DNA from: Flavobacteriaceae bacterium
GTDB taxonomy: Bacteria > Bacteroidota > Bacteroidia > Flavobacteriales > Flavobacteriaceae
Direction of reading: 5' to 3'
DNA length: 50,079 nucleotides
Assembly (NCBI GenBank): GCA_027082925.1
Contig: JALWTD010000017.1
Span: 386,246 to 436,324 of the forward strand
The first letter of the stretch is position 1; every line of letters begins with the position of its first letter. Below the pieces are notes generated by a model that saw nothing but the letters and a program-made list of their open reading frames with translations, did not search any database and had not been told where the DNA came from. Below, one piece after another: positions 25,364-35,275 of the stretch. The translations under genes were made by a program, and so were the position numbers.

Positions 25364-26620
25364 ATGAAAATAAGGCAACTTCACCAATTATATACTCAAA
25401 ACTACCTTGTTGATACAGATACGAGAACTATTCGAAAAGGAAGTTTATTTTTTGCTTTAAAAGGCAATAATTTTGACGGAAATAAATTCGCTGAAGAAGC
25501 TTTAAAAAAGGGTGCTAAATATGCTATAATAGACAATCCTAAGTTTTATAAAGGAACAAATACCATTTTAGTTAAAGACACGTTACGCACACTTCAAAAA
25601 TTAGCCAACTACCACCGAAAAGACTTAGATATTCCCATTTTTTCTTTAACCGGAAGTAATGGAAAAACAACCACAAAAGAGCTTATAAACGTCGTATTGT
25701 CTAAAAAATTTAAGACAAACGCTACAAAAGGGAATTTAAACAACCATATTGGTGTTCCACTCACACTGCTATCAATGACTCCTGAAACTGAAATAGGCAT
25801 TGTTGAAATGGGAGCAAATCACTTAAATGAAATCGCATTTTTATGTACTATTGCCGAACCTAACTATGGTTATATTACCAATTTTGGAAAAGCACATTTA
25901 GAAGGATTTGGAAGCATTGAAGGTATTATTAAAGGAAAATCTGAACTTTACGATTATTTAAAAAAAACAAACGGAATTGCCTTTGTAAATACAGATGATG
26001 CTATTCAAGTTAAACAGGCTTCTAAGCTCAAAACCATTACTTTTAACGCAACCGTAATCGAATACATTGAAGCAAACCCTTTTGTAACTGTTAAATATGA
26101 AAACACATTAATTAGCAGTAAATTAATTGGAAAATACAATTATTACAACATTGCTTCAGCAATAGCTATAGGAAAATATTTTGGAGTCCCGGTAAACGAC
26201 ATTAAAAATGCCATAGAAAATTACATCCCAACAAATAACCGTTCGCAAATAATTGAAAAAGGGAATTTTAAAATTATTTTAGATGCTTATAATGCAAATC
26301 CTAGCAGCATGCAAGCTGCTCTTGAAAATTTTAATCAGCTAAAAGCACCTGCTAAAATTGTATTTTTGGGAGATATGTTTGAATTGGGAAATGAAAGTAT
26401 TGCTGCACATCAAAAAATAGCTGAACTGACCAACTCTTTTTCTTTTTCTGAAGTACATTTAATAGGAGAATCATTTGCTAAAGTAAGTGCAAAAAATGTG
26501 TTTGTTTACAAATCTTTTGAAGACTTTAAAAAGCAATACAAACCTCTTTATACAGCGTCAACTATACTTATTAAAGGCTCTAGAGGTATGGCTCTTGAAA
26601 GAATTTTAGACCTTTTGTAG
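25364..26620 (+). CDS. murF: UDP-N-acetylmuramoyl-tripeptide--D-alanyl-D-alanine ligase
   Basis: 418 residues. It adds D-Ala-D-Ala to the UDP-MurNAc-tripeptide, the last cytoplasmic step of peptidoglycan precursor assembly. The ATP-binding GSNGKTTTKE loop is at residues 97-106, followed by GNLNNHIGVPLTLL, IVEMGANHLNEI, NFGKAHLEGFGS, DAYNANPSSM and KGSRGM. The start is 12 bases past the gldJ terminator, so a short-leader or read-through transcript is implied. Its last 15 bases overlap the convergent sugar-kinase gene. Confidence 0.95.
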   Translation: MKIRQLHQLYTQNYLVDTDTRTIRKGSLFFALKGNNFDGNKFAEEALKKGAKYAIIDNPKFYKGTNTILVKDTLRTLQKLANYHRKDLDIPIFSLTGSNGKTTTKELINVVLSKKFKTNATKGNLNNHIGVPLTLLSMTPETEIGIVEMGANHLNEIAFLCTIAEPNYGYITNFGKAHLEGFGSIEGIIKGKSELYDYLKKTNGIAFVNTDDAIQVKQASKLKTITFNATVIEYIEANPFVTVKYENTLISSKLIGKYNYYNIASAIAIGKYFGVPVNDIKNAIENYIPTNNRSQIIEKGNFKIILDAYNANPSSMQAALENFNQLKAPAKIVFLGDMFELGNESIAAHQKIAELTNSFSFSEVHLIGESFAKVSAKNVFVYKSFEDFKKQYKPLYTASTILIKGSRGMALERILDLL

Positions 26621-27460
26621 TTGTTTTTGATGATGTTTTATCAAACCATCAATAGGACGTCTAACTATTTTTCCAAGTGTAACCATATGATACCTAGCAA
26701 CATCTTTAATAATATCAGAAGCAAAATAAGCTATTGAACCTACAAAATGAACAGGGACTTCTTTTGCTTCATCAAAAGGAAGTACTCTATTTTTAAAAAA
26801 ATCTTTTATTCCTTTATGCAACACTTTATTGAAGTAAGCATTTCTTTCGTTTTTAAAAATAAATTCTGCAAAGTGAGCTAAGTATGTATTTGGATTTGCT
26901 TCTTTGTACAGGTTTCTCTTAATTGTATCAGCATCTAAATCAAACTGTGCTTCAAAAGCTTTGGCTATTTTTACAGGCATTTTTTTATAAAAATAATCTC
27001 GTAATAATTTTTTACCAAAGTAATTACCACTAGCCTCATCCATAAGTACATAACCTAACGAAGGTATTCCTCCAATAACATTAGCACCGTCAAAAAAACA
27101 ACTATTAGATCCTGTACCTAAAATACAAACCAATCCAGGAGCTGCTGTAACAGCATAAGCTGCAGCATAAGTATCTTCTTTAACTTCTACTGCAGCATTT
27201 ATAAAAAAGTTTTCAAAAATTGATTTTAACAGTAATGTAGGTCTTTCTGTTCCGCATCCTGCACCGTAAAAATATACTTTTTTTACACTGCTACGAATCG
27301 TCTGCAAGTCGTTATTTTCTTCAATACTACTTTGTAGTAGCTCCTCACTAAAAACTGCCGGATTTAACCCTTTTGTTCTCGTTTTAAGCAACTGTTTACC
27401 ATTTGAATCCAATAAAATCCAATCGGCTTTTGTAGAACCTCCGTCAGCAATTAAAATCAT
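26606..27460 (-). CDS. BadF/BcrA-type sugar kinase, probable N-acetylglucosamine kinase
   Basis: 284 residues from the ATG at 27460 (MILIADGGSTKADW); the frame back to 27502 would overlap gapA and lies before the phosphate-1 motif. ASKHA kinase features are DGGSTKADW, GAGCGTE, ILGTGSNSCFFDG and the VHFVGSIAYF stretch. Family members phosphorylate N-acetylglucosamine or related amino sugars. Third gene of a pfkA-gapA-kinase unit, ten bases after gapA. Its 3' end overlaps murF by 15 bases tail to tail. Confidence 0.82.
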   Translation of the reverse strand: MILIADGGSTKADWILLDSNGKQLLKTRTKGLNPAVFSEELLQSSIEENNDLQTIRSSVKKVYFYGAGCGTERPTLLLKSIFENFFINAAVEVKEDTYAAAYAVTAAPGLVCILGTGSNSCFFDGANVIGGIPSLGYVLMDEASGNYFGKKLLRDYFYKKMPVKIAKAFEAQFDLDADTIKRNLYKEANPNTYLAHFAEFIFKNERNAYFNKVLHKGIKDFFKNRVLPFDEAKEVPVHFVGSIAYFASDIIKDVARYHMVTLGKIVRRPIDGLIKHHQKQLQKV

Positions 27461-27470
27461 TTTTTTTGTT

Positions 27471-28487
<1,017 letters not shown>

Positions 28488-28504
28488 TTAATATCTATTT
28501 TGTT

Positions 28505-29491
28505 TTATACCGAAGTAATTTCTGCTACTTTCAGTAATTCTTTATTAATTTCTCTATTCATTTTAATGGCTTTATTAAGGCCAACTGTTGTTATTTGTCC
28601 GTTTGTTATACCTACCATAACTCCAGTAGATCTATCTAACAATGCTTCTACGGCTGCTACACCCAATCTACTTGCTAAAACTCTGTCGTAACAACTTGGA
28701 GAACCTCCGCGTTGCATATGTCCTAAAACAGAAACTCTTACATCGTAATCTGGGTAATGTTGATTGATATAATCTGCTAATTCAAACACATTTTTCCCAA
28801 TTTTATCTCCTTCAGAAACCACTACTATGCTAGATGTTTTTCCTTTAGCTTTACTTTTGTTTAATGAATCAACCAGCCTATCTAAGCCTAAATTATGTTC
28901 AGGAATTAGAATTTCCTCAGCTCCAGCACCAATTCCTGAGTTTAGCGCAATAAATCCGGCATCGCGTCCCATAACCTCAATAAAAAACAATCTGTTATGA
29001 GAACTTGCTGTATCGCGTATTTTATCTATGGCTTCAACTACTGTATTTAAAGCAGTGTCATAGCCTATTGTTTTATCTGTCCCGTAAATATCATTATCTA
29101 TAGTCCCTGGGATTCCAACAATAGGAAAATTGTATTCTTCAATAAATTTTAAACCTCCTGTAAATGTACCATCTCCACCAATAACAATAAGCGCTCCAAT
29201 ATTTTCCTTTTTTAAATTTTTATATGCTTTTGCGCGTCCTTCGTCAGTTCTAAACTCTGTTGAGCGCGCCGATTTTAGTATGGTCCCTCCTTTATTGATA
29301 ATATTACTTACGTGTCGTGCTGTAAGTTGTTTAAAATCGCCCTCTATCAAGCCTTGATAGCCTCTGTAAATACCAATACATTCTGTACTGTAGTAAGTAC
29401 AAGCTCTAACTACGGCTCTAATAGCAGCGTTCATACCTGGAGCATCTCCTCCTGATGTTAAAATTGCTATTTTTTTTATAGGTGCAATCAT
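28505..29491 (-). CDS. pfkA: ATP-dependent 6-phosphofructokinase
   Basis: 328 residues, the bacterial PfkA length. Motifs are LTSGGDAPGMNAAIR, YRGYQGL, GGDGTFTGG, PGTIDNDIYGTD with the catalytic Asp, and MGRDAGFIAL. It makes fructose 1,6-bisphosphate from fructose 6-phosphate. First gene of the pfkA-gapA-kinase unit. Confidence 0.96.
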   Translation of the reverse strand: MIAPIKKIAILTSGGDAPGMNAAIRAVVRACTYYSTECIGIYRGYQGLIEGDFKQLTARHVSNIINKGGTILKSARSTEFRTDEGRAKAYKNLKKENIGALIVIGGDGTFTGGLKFIEEYNFPIVGIPGTIDNDIYGTDKTIGYDTALNTVVEAIDKIRDTASSHNRLFFIEVMGRDAGFIALNSGIGAGAEEILIPEHNLGLDRLVDSLNKSKAKGKTSSIVVVSEGDKIGKNVFELADYINQHYPDYDVRVSVLGHMQRGGSPSCYDRVLASRLGVAAVEALLDRSTGVMVGITNGQITTVGLNKAIKMNREINKELLKVAEITSV

Positions 29492-29507
29492 AGATTAAAT
29501 TTTGGTT

Positions 29508-29515
29508 CAAAATTA
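29508..29515 (-). promoter_or_regulatory. Putative -7 box for pfkA-gapA
   Basis: TAATTTTG on the minus strand matches TAnnTTTG, 17 bases before the pfkA ATG. I see no good TTG element at the expected spacing. Confidence 0.35.
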
Positions 29516-29582
29516 CTTTTAAATGGATTTTTTTCCTATTAAAAGCATTAATATTCACTAAAACGATTTCGTAATAGCAACT

Positions 29583-29609
29583 AAAAAAGGAGTTTATTAC
29601 AAACTCCTT
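29583..29609 (-). terminator. Terminator of the maltodextrin enzyme operon
   Basis: Inverted repeat AAGGAGTTT (29587-29595) and AAACTCCTT (29601-29609), loop ATTAC, and a T run on the minus strand. It lies 45 bases past the last amylase gene. Confidence 0.8.
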
Positions 29610-29653
29610 CACACAAAGCATAACGAACTTATTATCAAATTATTAAAGCAATG

Positions 29654-31012
29654 TTAATCAATAATTATTTTATATTCCCAAGCTTTATATGTATACTTTT
29701 TATCTTTTGAGAAAGGGATTTTTTTAGTTGTAAAAAAGCTAGTTCTATCTCCTTCTTTATCTATTGAAAAAGTGCGTTCTTTATCTGATAAATTTGCAAT
29801 AAACATAACCTTATCTCCATCTTTTTCTCTAGTAAAAGCTAAAATATGTGTATCATCAGAAGTTTTAATTCTGTGGTATGAGGCTGCTTTTTTACCTCCA
29901 TTTAGTGCCTTGTGTGTTGTTTTTAATTGTGCCAATTTTTCTAAAACAGGCCAAACTTTTCCCTTTGCTTTTAAGATGGTATCCTTATCAAAAAAGCGAA
30001 GCCTTTTATTCATATCATATTCTTGTCCACTGTATATTAAAGGCATACCGGGTGTCATATACGAAAGCACGAGCATAACTTCAGAAGCGTCGCCCATACG
30101 TTCTTTTACAGTACCATTCCACGAATTTTCATCATGATTGGTTACAAAATTCATTAAAATATCATCATCTTGGTATAGTGTATCAATCTGTTCCATTCTG
30201 GCATCCCAAGCTTTTACATTTTCTTTTCCTTGGGCAATTGCATTCATTTTATGATGTGTATCCCAACCATAGGCCATATCAAAAGCATGAACCAATAATT
30301 CGGGTTCCCAAGCTTCGGCTAACATAAAAATAGGTTTCTCTTTTTTTAACTCTGCAACCGTATGTTCCCAAAAATCTAACGGTACCATTCCGGCAACATC
30401 ACATCTAAAACCATCAATAGCAGCTTCTTTTATCCAGTACTTCATATCTGCTAACATTTCTGCTCTCATTTCTTTATTGTCATAGTTTAAATCAGCAACA
30501 TCAAACCAATCTGTTCCAACGGTATGAGTTATCTCTCCCTTTCCATTTTTGGTGTAATACTCCGGATGTTCTTTTATCCAAATATGATCCCAGCCTGTGT
30601 GGTTAGCAACCCAATCTAAAATTACAAACATATTGTTTTTGTGAGCCGTTTCTATCAGTTTCTTTAAATCGGTTAAATCTCCAAATTCAGGATTTACCTT
30701 GGTGTAATCAGACACTGCGTAGTAGCTTCCTAAAGAACCTTTACTTTTGGTTTTTGAAATTGGAAAAATAGGCATTAGCCAAATAATTTTAACACCTAAC
30801 TTTTTTAGTTTAGGAATATCTTTTGTGAACTGATTAAAAGTTCCTTCCGGAGAATACTGACGAATATTTGCTTCGTAAATAATTGCGGTTTCTAAATCAG
30901 CATTTGTAATGCTTGTTAAAGGTGGGGTAGTTTCTTTAGACTCTTTTGAAACCGTTTTGGTACAACTAACAGCAACTAAAACAATGGTTATTATAATGAT
31001 TATTTTTTTCAT
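29654..31012 (-). CDS. GH13 alpha-amylase family lipoprotein
   Basis: 452 residues with a lipoprotein signal (lipobox AVSC). The (beta/alpha)8 GH13 core is complete: nucleophile Asp205 in GFRCDVAG, acid/base Glu233 in LAEAWE, and transition-state Asp294 in VTNHDEN, plus DWVANHTGWDH. It hydrolyses alpha-1,4 glucans, probably short ones in the periplasm. The short length and the lack of CBM modules set it apart from the secreted amylase at 47361. Last gene of the minus-strand enzyme operon, two bases after the GH31 gene. Confidence 0.9.
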   Translation of the reverse strand: MKKIIIIITIVLVAVSCTKTVSKESKETTPPLTSITNADLETAIIYEANIRQYSPEGTFNQFTKDIPKLKKLGVKIIWLMPIFPISKTKSKGSLGSYYAVSDYTKVNPEFGDLTDLKKLIETAHKNNMFVILDWVANHTGWDHIWIKEHPEYYTKNGKGEITHTVGTDWFDVADLNYDNKEMRAEMLADMKYWIKEAAIDGFRCDVAGMVPLDFWEHTVAELKKEKPIFMLAEAWEPELLVHAFDMAYGWDTHHKMNAIAQGKENVKAWDARMEQIDTLYQDDDILMNFVTNHDENSWNGTVKERMGDASEVMLVLSYMTPGMPLIYSGQEYDMNKRLRFFDKDTILKAKGKVWPVLEKLAQLKTTHKALNGGKKAASYHRIKTSDDTHILAFTREKDGDKVMFIANLSDKERTFSIDKEGDRTSFFTTKKIPFSKDKKYTYKAWEYKIIID

Positions 31013-31014
31013 TT

Positions 31015-33402
31015 TTAAAATTTTACACGAATTATTTCCAATCTATTATTTTGGTAATTTATAGGTATTACAAGTTGTTTTTTTTCTGAATCCCACGTAT
31101 ATACACGGCTTGTAACTTTTTTAGGTGATGTTAAAACATGGTGTATAATAATATTGATTCTTTTTGCTTCCGGAGAAAAATATTTTCCGGTTTTAGAAGC
31201 TATTTTTATAGTCAAATTTTTATTTTTAAAACTTGATGTGAATGATAATATTTCAAATTGTTCTTTTTCAAAAGCATTTGGTGTTACACCATCATCATTA
31301 TATAATTTACCTGAACTTTTGGCTATTTCAGCGTCAAAATAAAAGTGTAAATCTATATTTTTTAAACTGTACTCTCTTGTGTTTTGTATTGGAGAAATCA
31401 TTGGTATAAAAGCTCCTCCTTTGACGTATGTTGGAATGTGTTTTTCTGATAATCTTACTTCTTTTACACTTCCAGCATCTATTTTCTCATCTGTATAAAA
31501 ATCGAACCAATTGGCTGTTGAAGGAAAATGTATTTTTTGTGTTTTAATTTTGGGTTTAACTACCGGACTTATCAGAAAATTAGCGCCCCATAAATATGCT
31601 TTATCTGAAACCTGAAAATCTGGTTGTGCTGGCTCTTCAAAAAACAAAGGTCGCATTAAAGGAGTACCATATCTACTGTTTTCAAAAGCTAAGGTGTAAT
31701 TATACGGCAATAAACGGTAGCGTAAATAAATAGCTTTTTTTGCTAATTCTTTTGTTTTTGATGTTCTAAAAACAGGTTCGGAAGGAACCTCTTCTTGTGC
31801 ATGTGGTCTAAAAACAGGTTGAAAAACACCATACTGCAACCATCTTACATAAAGCTCGTTATCTAGGTTTGCACCCGCAAATCCGCCCAAATCTGAGTGC
31901 ATATATGCCAAACCTTGCATTCCCATTTGCAGTGCAATTTCAGGTTGAGATTGCAATCCGCCCCAAGTTCTGTTTACATCTCCAGACCAAGGAATTAAGC
32001 CGTATCGCTGTGAACCTGCGAATCCGGCACGCATTAAAATAAACGGTCGCTGATTTGGAAAATCCTTTTTATAGCCTTCAAAAATCATTTTTGCCCAATA
32101 ATGTCCGTAAATATTATGAAGCTCATCTGCCGTACCTACTTCATGTATCAAATCTGAAGGATGAACTTCCGGCTCGCCTAAGTCTCCCCACCATCCTCCT
32201 ATTCCTTTATTGGTAAGTTCTTTGTAAATATTCCAAAACCACACTTTCGCTTCCGGTTTAAAAATATCTATCAAACCTGTATTTCCGAAATAAAAATCGT
32301 AGGTATATGGTTTTCCATCGGGTGTTTTTCCTAAAATATCCGCTGCAACAACTTCTTTCCACCTGTTAGAAGTTGTTAAAATAAATGGCTCTGTAACCAA
32401 TATGGTTTTAATTCCTTTTTTCTTGAAATTTGCAATCATTTCAATCGGATTAGGGAAAGAGTCTTTATCAAACTGTAAATTTCCCATAGTTCCTTTTATT
32501 TCTTTTCCAAACCAATATAAATCTAAAATAATAGCATCTACAGGTATTTTTTCTGCTATAAACTTATCTATTGTACGTACTGCTTCTTCTTGAGAATGAT
32601 ACCCAAATCGGCTTGAGAAATTACCCAAAGCCCAACGTGGAATTAACGGTTGTTTTCCTGTTAAATTTGTGTACTGGCCAATCAAATCGTTCCAACTATC
32701 ACCGGCTATAATTTGATAGGTTTTTCTACCACTAATGGCTTCGTATTGCAAGGAATTGTCCTTTTTACTATCTAAATCTAAATAACCTATTGGAGCATTA
32801 TCAAAATGAATGGCGTACAATTTAGAAGAATACACAAGAGGCAACGTATAGTTCATTAATTCTGAATGTGTTTCATAGCCGTAATGAGCTCTGTTGTATA
32901 ATTTTAACCGGTGACCTCTTCTGTTCATTCCTAAGGCACGCGCTCCGCCTCCATACAAAATTTCAGATGCTGATAAATTAAAATCTAACAGTTCATTTTC
33001 ATCATTTTTAACATAGCCTTTTCGTTCAGAAATTAACAATTTTTCTTTGTAATAGTAACTAATTAGAAATGGCTCTTTGTTTAGTATTACGCGAATACCT
33101 TTAGTTGCTATTGTAATATTTTGTGTGGTTTCTGTTAATTTAAAATTAGTTGATTTAGGGTTTAAAACAACAGCCTCTGATTGCGCGTTGAATATTTCTT
33201 TTTTAGGTATAAATGAGGTTTCTATTATTTTAGTTGAATAAGGTTTAATGCGGTAAACTCCATCGCTGGTATTTATTTCTACCATTGTTTTTTTTTGAAC
33301 AATGCCTAAATATTTTCTGTCTGAATTTTGAGCATTTATTGTGAAAATTGCAGCAAAAAACAGGAAAATTAATTTTTGAATATTTTTAGCAATGCCATTC
33401 AT
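31015..33402 (-). CDS. GH31 family alpha-glucosidase or alpha-transglucosylase
   Basis: 795 residues with a signal peptide ending INAQ. The N-terminal GH31 beta-sandwich (YGGGARALGMNRRG), the (beta/alpha)8 domain, and a C-terminal beta domain are in order. The nucleophile is Asp407 in WWGDLGEPE and the acid/base is Asp475 in WSGDVNRTW. It would release glucose from maltooligosaccharides or transfer it; the WGDLGEPE nucleophile context differs from the W-DMNEP form of ordinary alpha-glucosidases. Periplasmic. It abuts the SusA-like gene without a gap. Confidence 0.88.
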   Translation of the reverse strand: MNGIAKNIQKLIFLFFAAIFTINAQNSDRKYLGIVQKKTMVEINTSDGVYRIKPYSTKIIETSFIPKKEIFNAQSEAVVLNPKSTNFKLTETTQNITIATKGIRVILNKEPFLISYYYKEKLLISERKGYVKNDENELLDFNLSASEILYGGGARALGMNRRGHRLKLYNRAHYGYETHSELMNYTLPLVYSSKLYAIHFDNAPIGYLDLDSKKDNSLQYEAISGRKTYQIIAGDSWNDLIGQYTNLTGKQPLIPRWALGNFSSRFGYHSQEEAVRTIDKFIAEKIPVDAIILDLYWFGKEIKGTMGNLQFDKDSFPNPIEMIANFKKKGIKTILVTEPFILTTSNRWKEVVAADILGKTPDGKPYTYDFYFGNTGLIDIFKPEAKVWFWNIYKELTNKGIGGWWGDLGEPEVHPSDLIHEVGTADELHNIYGHYWAKMIFEGYKKDFPNQRPFILMRAGFAGSQRYGLIPWSGDVNRTWGGLQSQPEIALQMGMQGLAYMHSDLGGFAGANLDNELYVRWLQYGVFQPVFRPHAQEEVPSEPVFRTSKTKELAKKAIYLRYRLLPYNYTLAFENSRYGTPLMRPLFFEEPAQPDFQVSDKAYLWGANFLISPVVKPKIKTQKIHFPSTANWFDFYTDEKIDAGSVKEVRLSEKHIPTYVKGGAFIPMISPIQNTREYSLKNIDLHFYFDAEIAKSSGKLYNDDGVTPNAFEKEQFEILSFTSSFKNKNLTIKIASKTGKYFSPEAKRINIIIHHVLTSPKKVTSRVYTWDSEKKQLVIPINYQNNRLEIIRVKF

Positions 33403-35259
33403 TTATTCCAGCTCTAATATTAGTGATGTTTTTCCTTTTACAAGTATGTTACCCTTATATAAATCTACAGTATTACCGGTTAATATATCTTTTCCTTTTA
33501 GGTGATTTTTAATACTTTCTGAAAATCTACTTAATTGCAATGTTTGAGGGTTTACACTATTGTTTATAACTACCATAACAGCATCTTTATCATTATGTCT
33601 AAAGTACACATACACATTATTTTCCGGTATATAATGCGTTGTTTTTCCGGTATGTATTAACGGTTGTTGTTTACGCCATTGAAACAATTTACTTGTAAAA
33701 GCAAACAGTTCTTGTTGTCGTTTTGTACGTCCTTCTTTCACAAATGCGTTATTTGTGTCTGAAGGCCATCCTCCCGGAAAATCTTTTCGAATATCTCCAT
33801 CTCCGTTGTCTTTATTTCCTGTTAATCCTATTTCACTTCCGTAGTAAATTTGAGGAATACCTCTAACAGTAGCAATTAAAGTCATTACCAACTTATATTT
33901 TTGAATATCGTTGTTTAGTAAATGATGTAACCGCTGAGTGTCATGATTTTCTGCAAAAACTAGTAAATTGTTTGGATTGGTATACAGGTAATCGTTCACG
34001 AAATTTTCATACGCTTTAATCATTCCGTTTGACCAAGAAGCATTGTCTTCATTAAACATGCTAGAAATAGCATCGTGTAAGGTAAAATCCATAACGCTTG
34101 GTAAATACGAATTATAGCTTTGAATAGCTCCAATTTTACTGTCTTTTTGCCAATACGCAATTGCTGCCTGATTGTGCATCCAAACTTCACCCACAATATT
34201 AAAATACGGATATTCATTTGTAATAGCCCGTGTCCATTTTGCGATAGCTTCCTTGTCGTTGTACGAATAGGTATCAACTCTAAATCCATCCAATCCGGTG
34301 TATTCAATCCACCAAATAGCATTTTGTATTAAATAAGTGAGCACTAACGGATTACTCTGATTTAAATCGGGCATTGATGGTACAAACCATCCATCCATAC
34401 AGTATTTTTTATCTATCGCAGAAGCATTTGGATCAAATTGGGTTGTCATTCTATAATTAGAGTTGGCATAACCCGGAAATTGATGAATCCAAGTATACGT
34501 TGGAAGATCTTTAATCATCCAATGTTCGGCTCCCCAATGATTTGTTACGTAATCCATAATCAATTTCATACCTCTTTTTTCCATTTCGGTAGCCAAACGT
34601 TTGTAATCTTCATTTGTACCGTAACGAGGGTCTATGCGATAGACATCAGATTGTCCGTAAGTGTGGTACGAGTAACGCTCATCATTATCTTCTAAGAGTG
34701 GTGTACTCCAAATAGCCGTTACGCCTAATTCTTGTAAGTAATCTAGGTGTTTAATAATACCTTCAATGTCACCTCCATGTCTTCCTCCTTTAAAAGCTCT
34801 GTCGACCTTTTCTTTGAGTTCAGGAGAAGAATCATTATTTGGATTTCCATTTGCAAAACGATCTGGCATTAGCAAATATATCACATCTGAACTATCAAAA
34901 CTTTTACGTAATGCTGCATCTTTTTCTCGCTGTTTTAACTGATAGTTGTAGTGTGTTATTACTTTATTTTTTTTTGTAAAATTTATAGTAAATACACCTG
35001 CTTTGGCATTTTTTAATTCTAGCTTAATAAAAAGGTAGTTAGGGTTTTCTGTTTTTGTTATTCCCAAAATAGTAATAGCCTTATTTGTTATTTTAGGTGT
35101 TAATTGTGCTATGTTTTTACCATAAACCATTAACTCTAACTTTGTATTATGCATTTCTGTCCACCAAAAAGGCGGTTCTATTTTTGCTATTTTTTGAGCC
35201 GATAACTGTATCGAAACAAAGCATAAGAGTATTAATACACTTTTTTTAAGTACATCCAT
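33403..35259 (-). CDS. SusA-like periplasmic neopullulanase/cyclomaltodextrinase (GH13)
   Basis: 618 residues, almost the length of Bacteroides SusA, with a signal peptide ending LSAQ. An N-terminal Ig-like domain (about 25-115) precedes the GH13 barrel. Catalytic residues are Asp329 (DGFRVDTYSY), Glu358 (IVGEVWM) and Asp440 (FAENHDTQRL); YLLMPDRFANGNP and GGRHGGDIEGI are typical of the neopullulanase subfamily. It cuts cyclodextrins and maltodextrins after import. 16 bases separate it from the upstream GH65 gene. Confidence 0.92.
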   Translation of the reverse strand: MDVLKKSVLILLCFVSIQLSAQKIAKIEPPFWWTEMHNTKLELMVYGKNIAQLTPKITNKAITILGITKTENPNYLFIKLELKNAKAGVFTINFTKKNKVITHYNYQLKQREKDAALRKSFDSSDVIYLLMPDRFANGNPNNDSSPELKEKVDRAFKGGRHGGDIEGIIKHLDYLQELGVTAIWSTPLLEDNDERYSYHTYGQSDVYRIDPRYGTNEDYKRLATEMEKRGMKLIMDYVTNHWGAEHWMIKDLPTYTWIHQFPGYANSNYRMTTQFDPNASAIDKKYCMDGWFVPSMPDLNQSNPLVLTYLIQNAIWWIEYTGLDGFRVDTYSYNDKEAIAKWTRAITNEYPYFNIVGEVWMHNQAAIAYWQKDSKIGAIQSYNSYLPSVMDFTLHDAISSMFNEDNASWSNGMIKAYENFVNDYLYTNPNNLLVFAENHDTQRLHHLLNNDIQKYKLVMTLIATVRGIPQIYYGSEIGLTGNKDNGDGDIRKDFPGGWPSDTNNAFVKEGRTKRQQELFAFTSKLFQWRKQQPLIHTGKTTHYIPENNVYVYFRHNDKDAVMVVINNSVNPQTLQLSRFSESIKNHLKGKDILTGNTVDLYKGNILVKGKTSLILELE

Positions 35260-35275
35260 TTGGTATATTTTACAG

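Noticed and set aside
29418-29621. Minus-strand 67-residue frame overlapping the pfkA start
   Set aside because: It covers a terminator and the pfkA promoter box, overlaps pfkA in another frame and has no recognisable features.
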